Shown here: positions 56,705 to 64,000 of the stretch, piece after piece
Position numbering within the stretch: position 1 is the stretch's first letter
How the letters are laid out: each line of letters begins with the position of its first letter
Assembly: GCF_019279795.1 (NCBI RefSeq)
Contig: NC_056748.1
Location: 614,296,741 to 614,360,740, forward strand
Reading direction: 5' to 3'
Origin: Protopterus annectens
Taxonomy: Eukaryota; Chordata; Ceratodontiformes; Protopteridae
Length of the DNA stretch: 64,000 nucleotides
The notes under the pieces: model-generated
The model's input: the letters and a program-made list of their open reading frames with translations, nothing else
Database searches by the model: none
What the model was told of the DNA's origin: nothing
Translations under genes and position numbers: made by a program

Positions 56705-58050
56705 TTACAGGTTTATAAGTTCATAAGTAAGTACTAGGCTAGCTGCCCTTTTTAGCCAAGCCAATTTCCCTTTTTTTACACACGCAATAACCTATCCCAT
56801 TTAATTATAGATTGACCGTACCCATCCCATGCTCGATATTTATATATTACTAATAATAAGAATAACTGGGTTCTTACCATAGTTAATTTGCAGGTATCCA
56901 TGCATGGGATAAAGCATTTAAGACTTGTGTCTATCCATTAGTAATACAGGAGCCAGTCCTGGGATAATTTTTCTGCTTCCAATCCATAGATCTAAGTTGC
57001 ACTTAAATATAGACAGGGATGAACTTTGTTTTGAGTCTGTTCCACAGCAGTGGTATTGTCTGTGAGATATACCTGTCTCTCCATACCATTCTGTTGATGC
57101 TGCAGAAGTGGTTTAGATCCCTGGACCTAGTGCTTCTGATGCCAGTCAACTTGCTAATGTGCAGTAAATCCATCTATAGTGGGTTGGAAGATGCCTTGTA
57201 TGATGGACACAGGTCACCTCTTAGCAGTCTGTAGGATACCAAATAAAGTAACAGGTCTATGAGTTGGTCTATGTGGTACATGTTGTTTAGGCATTGTATC
57301 CCTTCAGTAAGGTATGTCTGTGAGCATTCCAGTTGTTGCCTGTGTCTGGACAGATACATGCCAAAGGGGCCATTATATTCAATGACTGGCCTAATGAGGG
57401 CTGAGTAAAAGGGGGAATGACATGCCCAGATCTAGACACAATCCCTTTGTTTATAAGCTGTCCAGTATAGAAGGTATTTCTTACAACAGTAGATGCACAT
57501 TGATACGTTGATGAAAAGTTAGGTCACTGTCCACGTAAGTTCCCAAGTCCTGAACAGCTGAGTCAACTCTTAGGGACGTACTGCCAATGTGGTAGTTCCT
57601 TGTAGTAGATGACAAAGGAAACAATAAATGTAAGTTTTTGCATTAAGTTTTAATCAATGATTTTGGCACCAGTTATTTATTTGAGACAAACCTACCTGCG
57701 GGATGGATAAGTCATTTATGGATTCAGTGACTGTTCCTAGCTTGTGGCCATCTGCAAACTTAGTCAGCCAGAGCCCTTTGGTATTGCCTTTTACTTCAGA
57801 AAAGTAGATGCCAAACAGGACAGGTCTCAGCACACAGCCCTGAGGACCCCAATGAGGACTGGTCTCTTTGTGGAGGTAACTTCCCCCTATTTTCATTATC
57901 TGCATCCTATTTGTGAGCCAGATGGCAATCCAGTGGGTGACAAAGGGGTATATTCCTAGTTTATTTAGCTTTTCTACTGTGCCTGAGTGAGGAATTGTCA
58001 GTGCTTTCAGAATGTCTGCTGTAGTCTCCTGTTAGTCTTTTTTCCCCACA
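56705..58050 (-). mobile_element. CR1 LINE copy 9, 5'-truncated
   Basis: The 3' tail is at 56705-56760 (TTTATAAGTTCATAAGTAAG, then TACTAGGCTAGCTGCCC, read inverted). Minus-strand frames give GMYLSRHRQQLECSQTYL (57360), LGPVLF-like VLRPVLFGIYFSEVKGN and LTKFADGHKLG (57770), where the catalytic FADD has become FADG, and INNWCQNH. The same subfamily as 24000-25055. Frameshifts and the FADG change show it is dead. It stops near 58050 in the RT palm. Confidence 0.85.
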
Positions 58051-59960
58051 TAGAGACATTGCAGTAATGTGTGGACTTCTTCCTGGGGGCATGAATGCTT
58101 TACTAGTGCAGTGATCCAGGAAGTAAAATGCATACAGAATGATTCATGAAGAAGTCATGTATCTGCTTATCAAACAATTTTCTACTGGTGTTCATCTACA
58201 GCATGTTCTATAAAAGAGAATTTGGAACCAAGTTTGAAAAAGAGTTAAATATTCTCCGCCCTTGGCTTTTTCTTTAGATTTGAGTAGTCATACAACTCTG
58301 TGACAAATCATCTACATTAAATGGCTTTTTTCTAAGTGAAGTGTAGCCTCAAAGGTATTACTGTGTACATAAAAAAGCCTTCCTATTCCTAAGTTTTACC
58401 CTACAGTCAAGAGGAGGGCACAGCCTGGGCAGGATTTAATGCTAGATAATATCATTGCCTGTATTTTTCCTATTAAATTTAGCATGCCAGGGCAGAAAAT
58501 ATGAGAAATATAATTTAACAAAAATAATATCATGAAACTGATGAGCATACTGTAACTGTAAAATACATGACATTTGTTTTATTATTTTATAGACATTATT
58601 TTCCCTGTTCCAAAAGCATGCAAGCAAAACAAGAACTAAAATGTTTAGTATACTTAAAAGATTAACTAAAAAAAAGCAAAGTAGAAGAACAAAGGGTATA
58701 AACTATGGATGACATAAAACTGAACTCTTGAGCTTCATTTGCCCAAATTTCAAGCTGCTGGGGACAGGAGTTCCTCCATAGGAAATCACTGCTGGTGAGT
58801 TGTGCTGGTGGTGATGCTTTTGGGAGAAATTCCCCTTCTTTGAATTGGTGCAACCATGGAGTTTGTCTATATACATTCAGGGTGTGTGGATGGGGCTCAA
58901 TCCCCTGCAAAAATCACGTTAAAAGTAATTTTTCACCTATTTTTTTCAGGGAGACCAGTTCACTGATTCCTTTCCTTGGCAGGTTGGGATTCATCCAGTC
59001 ATAGTGGAAGTGAATAAAGGGATACAAAGTGAATTAAATAAGACATATGATAGAAAAGGTATTCAGTATCCAGGTATTTAAAGCTGCAATAAGAATTAAG
59101 TCTGCAGATATAGTATACCTAGTCATTTCGACAATAAAAGTGGGACCGCTTTCTTGACATCACTATGGAAAGAATGAGTGTCAAGGTTTAACAAGTATGT
59201 AGTTGCTTTAAATGTAACTACTTGAGACACATTCAAAACACTACTGGTGACATAGTTGGAGACAAGGGGTATTGGGTAATATAATTATGTCATGTACAAT
59301 AGGCATGTGCAGATATGCAAGAAGAGGTAAACAATTATTTCATTCAAGAAAGTGTACAGAGTGATGCTTTAAGAAATATAGTACAAGAAGAATGCGAAAC
59401 AACCCATTTGCATTTCACAGGATTAAAATTAATCACAAAACTATGATTTTTATGGCATTGACTAAAAATAAAAATGTGAATAATAAAAAAATGAAGTTTT
59501 AGAAAAGTTAGGAGGAGCTGGATTTAACACTAGAAGATATCACTGAATTTGTCACCTCACTAGAGATCTCAGATCTGCAGGCTAAGAAGCTAGGAATGTG
59601 CAGTTACAGACCACAGACAAAGTAACAAACCAATTCATCTACTGGAATGCGCACAATTTCAGTGGAGCAGACATGATAGATACAAGAAAATGAGATGTGT
59701 AACAGGCACATAGAAAAAAGACAGCAAGAGATCACATTAACAATGTATTTCATAGTAAATGGAATGGAAGAAAGCAGTAACATGGAGAAAGCTGAACATC
59801 AACAATGGAAAATGTGATACACAAGACAGAATTTCATCAAGAATGCTCAACACTGAATTAATACTGATCAGTTCTGGTCTTACTGTGAATCAAACAACCA
59901 GCAACATATTATAAAATTAAAATCACAGGGAAAGCCAGAGAATGTCAGGTGTCATTGTTT
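58051..59960. other. Intronic sequence without recognised features
   Basis: AT-rich sequence with short frames on both strands. I see no exon, RNA gene or repeat family here. Confidence 0.5.
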
Positions 59961-59964
59961 TTCC

Positions 59965-60230
59965 ATGAAGATGAAGCAGATGTGTAAAGTATAAAAAGCT
60001 GCACAAACTATGCATTTGTTTTTATTATACAAATGTAGCAAATGTATAAACTGTGAAACACTGTATAAAACCTGCAGCAAGGTTTTAGTAAAAATGCAGC
60101 AAAGATGTGAAATATAAAAACTAAAAACCTGCAAGTATTTTTTCAATAAAGATGTAACAAAGATGTGATGTGACAGTGTATAGAATAAGTGGTTGCTTTT
60201 TTGTAGCAATGCAGCAGAATTTTAAAAGTG
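59965..60230. repeat. Degenerate 60-bp tandem repeat, about four copies
   Basis: Units start at ATGAAGCAGATGTGTAAAG, ATGTAGCAAATGTATAAAC, ATGCAGCAAAGATGTGAAA and ATGTAACAAAGATGTGATG, each followed by AAACCTGCA-like and a T-rich block. Confidence 0.8.
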
Positions 60231-60237
60231 ACACTGT

Positions 60238-60240
<3 letters not shown>

Positions 60241-60305
<65 letters not shown>
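60241..60305. repeat. (CA)n microsatellite
   Basis: About 31 CA units. Confidence 0.95.
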
Positions 60306-60309
<4 letters not shown>

Positions 60310-61034
60310 GTAGTGGTCCTTAGCCTATTTCTTCTCCGAAGCTATGCTACCTTATTTGGGGAAAGAACTTGTTTGTTGTCAAAACATTTTACTTTGAAGA
60401 AGTTGTTTGGTTTTAAATTGTTAACCCAACAGGAAGAAAAGACTCAGGAATTCTTTAACCAATGCAGCTAAGAAAGAAAGGGCTATGCTAACTGAATATT
60501 AATTTTTTACCATTGTTGACTTAAGTCACTCCAGGACACTTTTCTGCAATTTGTTTTTCAAATAAAGTAGCTCTTTGTTTGAAAATCATGTCATGAGTTG
60601 ATTCAATCAGCCTGTGTGTTCCCTGTGAAGCACTTGTTGAATGTTTAACAATCTAAGTATCAGTGAGGATATATTCTCATGGATAGCAGATGAAAAGAGA
60701 GGGGGACAGCTGCCCAGAGTCAGTGAGCTAATACCTTTGCCTGTGATTTTCTGGAACTGCTAAATGGTCTTAGAAGGTAGAGGTAGACAGATTACAGTTC
60801 AATTAATGATAGTAGTATGATCAGCCAGCTTATAGTGTTATTTTGTTGTCATTTGTTCAAAAGTTATGTTTTTATATGTCTGTGTGCAGGACTGTACAGT
60901 GTGATTAACTTTCAAAGTGCATTGCCTAATTTATTTAAGTAAATAACTTCATTGTTTAATTTTAGAAGTAATGACTGTTTTTTAACTTATATAAGGAGAA
61001 ATGCATACAATTGTTGAATTATAACTGTATAGGT

Positions 61035-61260
61035 ATAACAGATTCATAGATTCATAGATATTACTAGGCTAATGACCCAAGGGGCCTTTCTAAACCTAGC
61101 CTTGTTTTCCCTAAAAATAGTGATGTCCTGTATACAATCCAAATAAGACATTGAGGGCCAGGCATTTATAAGCTACCTCTTCCCATAAGGGACATGGGTG
61201 CCAGGACTGGTGTAAATTTCCTATACCTCATCCACTTGTCTAGGTTGTGCTTAAACTACT
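61035..61260 (-). mobile_element. CR1 LINE copy 10, 3' end only
   Basis: Inverted tail TTCATAGATTCATAGATATT, ACTAGGCTAATGACCC and CTAAACCTAGCCTTG, then a minus-strand frame word LDKWMRYRKFTPVLAP matching the last residues of CR1 ORF2 (LDEWMGHCQFTPGI). Confidence 0.8.
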
Positions 61261-64000
61261 TAAACTAGTAAACTTCCCTGCTACTTATACCATTTCCGAC
61301 ACTATTTACTAACCATTACCATTCCCCTACACTCTCTGCATTCTTCGCTGCTAGTGCAATGAGTTGTACCTTTTCTTTTAAATATATCCTATTCATAACA
61401 TTTTCTATTCTCTTTCTAAACCATCTATGACACATCATTGTCTGTAATCAAATATATAATCTCCTAAAAGCCTCTTCGTACATATGCTTGCTATACTTTT
61501 AATATGCTTACGTATTATAAATATCACTTTTGACAGTAGACTATATTTGTAAACCTATGAATTATCAACTTCTGTTGCAAACATGCATTGTAAATTCAGC
61601 TTCTGTCATTGCTCTATGTTTTTAGAAATGAAATGAGCCAAAGTTGGTCCTCTTGAATCAGTGGTGTACCCTGGTTAAAAAAGTTTAACTAATTAACAAG
61701 CATGCTATAAATGGCTGAGCTACGTGTGTGTGTTTTTTTTAATTATATAGTGAAAGTTATGTTGTTCATATTGGCTGTTAAAAAGAATATACATGTACCC
61801 TCCTAAAAAGTTCTGAAGTTGAAAATCAGATGTCAATTGTATTTCACGTGTTAAAAAAGCATTATGATCTCTCTTAATTTGTACAGATGACCAGGCCAAC
61901 TCTGTGGTGTAGATGGATTGTCCACAGAAGAACTGGGCTTGATTAGCAGCACAGGAAGCTGGAACAGCTTGTTTGAGAGTGGGAGTGAGAAGTAATGCCA
62001 GCTTGTCCATACCAGAGAGTAAGGTGGTTCATTCTGCTGCATGCTGACCCAGGCAGGAGTGTGGAGATCTCACTTGTAGTAATGTGGGTCAAGCTGGAGA
62101 CCTTGCTATGCAGTTGTCAAACAGACTAGAGATGTATGTTTGTTGCATGTGTGTCACACCAGGAAAACAGTGATTTCAGAAGTCACAGTCACCAGATGGA
62201 GATGTTAGTTTGAGGGTTAGCCCTAACCTCACACATATGATTACCTATTCCCAAAGTCAGACTTTCACCCAGAGTGGAATGAATGGGCCTATGGTTTCAA
62301 ACTGCAAGTAAGCAACTAATGGGACATAGGGCTGTCAGTTTAATAGGGGAATAAATGAACAAGATCAAAAATGTCATTTGGTTGTTGGGGGCTTGAAGAT
62401 GGTCAGTACTGGAACTGTAAAAAATGTACAGTTGAGCTCATAAAAAGTATGGCAGAAGGCTAGAAAGTGGATCATTCTTTTACATAAGTTGACAAATATT
62501 AGATAACTGGCATAATTCCTGGTAAGATTGTTTTTTATAAATGTACTTAAGTGACTTCATAATTTATGTACATAATGTTTGTACCTAAAGATACCATTGA
62601 ATTTAAGTGGAGAATTGCTAAGTATAATGGTGAATTAATGCCATATGAGATATATAGTATACAAACTTCCCATCTTCACAGCTGTTAGTCCTTTATTATG
62701 CACAACAAAGACAAAGTTTTGCTGTCACTTTTTTAAAAAATTTGTGACTTGCTGGATTCATTGTGCTTTTGTATTCATTACATGTGAAAGGAAATGCCCA
62801 CATACCAAATTGCAGGATAACAGCAAGCATTTTTAAGTTTCAGCTAAACCAGTACAACATCAGTCAGCATGGCAGCTTTACTGATGACTATGCTAATTAT
62901 ATGCAGTAAACCTGCCATGTCAGTTGCAGTGACACTGTTGTGAACCACCATTTAAAATATCAAATAAGGTACCAGTAACTAGATGTTGAGATTATACAAA
63001 ACCTTCCAAGAGAAAGAGTTTTAATGTGGAGAGTCCATAGAAGTAAGAAAAAAAATATGGGAATTTAATAGCACCATTTCACATGTAGAATATTTTTAAA
63101 ACTGAGTTATTTTTCTGTAATAAATATTTCATTTTGCCTGAAGTTTGGGGAGTTAGTACTGTTATTTTGTTGTCCTGGTAATAAAGTCAAAACTTAATAG
63201 ATTTACATAATACTGATATTTACTTTATGGAAAATTATTCCCCAGTAATCATCTATTTGTAAACAGATGTGATTCAGTTCTTTGAGTTCTCATCAACAGT
63301 GACAGGAAACAAGGCTATTGCCGCTACTAATAAGTCTAATAGTACATAAAGCTGTCTTTTCTATTATGCCATATTCAATTTTACTGAAGGATAAGACGCT
63401 GGTTTAAATTTAAAATATGTAATTTCAGACTGTGATATGGCTGTCCTAGTCTCCTAAAATATTGAAGAAAGGCTACAAGTATTACTTGTATCAAATTCTT
63501 TGCTATCAAGTGCAGGATGTATCTATCTTGTACAGATCTAGAGAACTAATAATTAATTTATATTATTAAAATATATTCTGGCATTGAGTTTCTGACTCAG
63601 AAATATTACAAAGTTTTTACTTTGAAGGTCAAGGCATTCTACAATTGTTTGATAAAAAAAATATGACAAAGACAAACCTTAGAAATGTGGGAGCAAAAAA
63701 AAAAATCAAAGTTCTTGAACAATATCTAAATATTCTGTGTCCTTCTCAAATGGGTATGAACTTATAAGTGATTAACATTCTGCTACCCAAAATGCAGCAG
63801 GGCCATTTCATAGACACCTAAGCATTCAATAAGCAAAACTTCTGTATCAAGCCTTCTCCAAACCACATAGGTTGAACAAAACAGAATGGATGACAAAAGA
63901 TGATGTATTTTATGTGGAAGACTGCCTTCTCTAAATTAAAGAAAAAAAAACTTTAGTAAATGAGAGAACAATGTAATTGATGCAGTCCTCACCAAACCAG
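61261..64000. other. Intronic sequence without recognised features
   Basis: AT-rich, with poly-A and poly-T tracts. No repeat family, exon or RNA gene recognised. Confidence 0.5.

Overview
This window looks like intronic DNA from a vertebrate with a very large, repeat-rich genome. The only host coding sequence I can support is one 122-bp exon on the + strand (21399-21520). It encodes a lipoxygenase segment that most resembles exon 11 of 5-lipoxygenase (ALOX5), with good splice sites on both sides. No neighbouring exon is visible in about 21 kb upstream or 42 kb downstream, so the introns here are very long. The repeat mix (many CR1 LINEs, L2-like and L1-like LINEs, DIRS, Penelope, Harbinger-type genes, tRNA-derived SINEs and MITEs) fits a lungfish, amphibian, bichir or elasmobranch-type genome. 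I cannot fix the species.

Layout. 1-9240: at least five degraded CR1 copies on both strands, one with a 541-codon reverse-transcriptase frame, plus a 235-bp tandem repeat. 9940-12065: a decayed three-exon Myb/SANT-like gene on the minus strand of the kind carried by Harbinger transposons, with a large CACATG-type minisatellite in its second intron. 12371-13235: another CR1 fragment. 13291-15960: nothing recognised. 15961-20085: three tRNA-like sequences, foldback hairpins and a second Myb-like gene (16806-18834 minus) whose three exons join into an uninterrupted 235-residue frame. 20632-22862: an approximately 90-bp tandem repeat, the lipoxygenase exon and a 26-copy 33-bp minisatellite.

23500-32240 is a nest of insertions. 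An old minus-strand L1-like element is split by a CR1 copy (24000-25055) and by a nearly complete DIRS retrotransposon (about 25466-31630) with inverted terminal repeats, gag, RT/RNase H and tyrosine recombinase. The DIRS is itself interrupted inside RT by a 631-bp MITE (28314-28944). A relative of that MITE sits in a TA repeat at 34433-35113. 33395-39750 holds SINEs, an L1-like 3' part and an L2-like LINE, the last interrupted by a SINE with clear target-site duplications.

41326-52617 is a second nest: a minus-strand Penelope retroelement (RT plus GIY-YIG endonuclease) interrupted by a 6.3-kb hAT-like transposon (8-bp target duplication), a CR1 piece and a retroviral-type solo LTR (5-bp target duplication). 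Its terminal region lies inverted at its 5' side, and both copies of that region carry a hammerhead-ribozyme-like core. The rest (52640-64000) has LINE and SINE fragments, one more MITE, two minus-strand CR1 pieces and microsatellites in otherwise featureless sequence.

The genes do not form a pathway. They are independent mobile elements accumulated inside introns of one host gene. The functional links I can infer are CR1 supplying the 3' tail of a local SINE, and autonomous elements probably mobilising the several MITE families.
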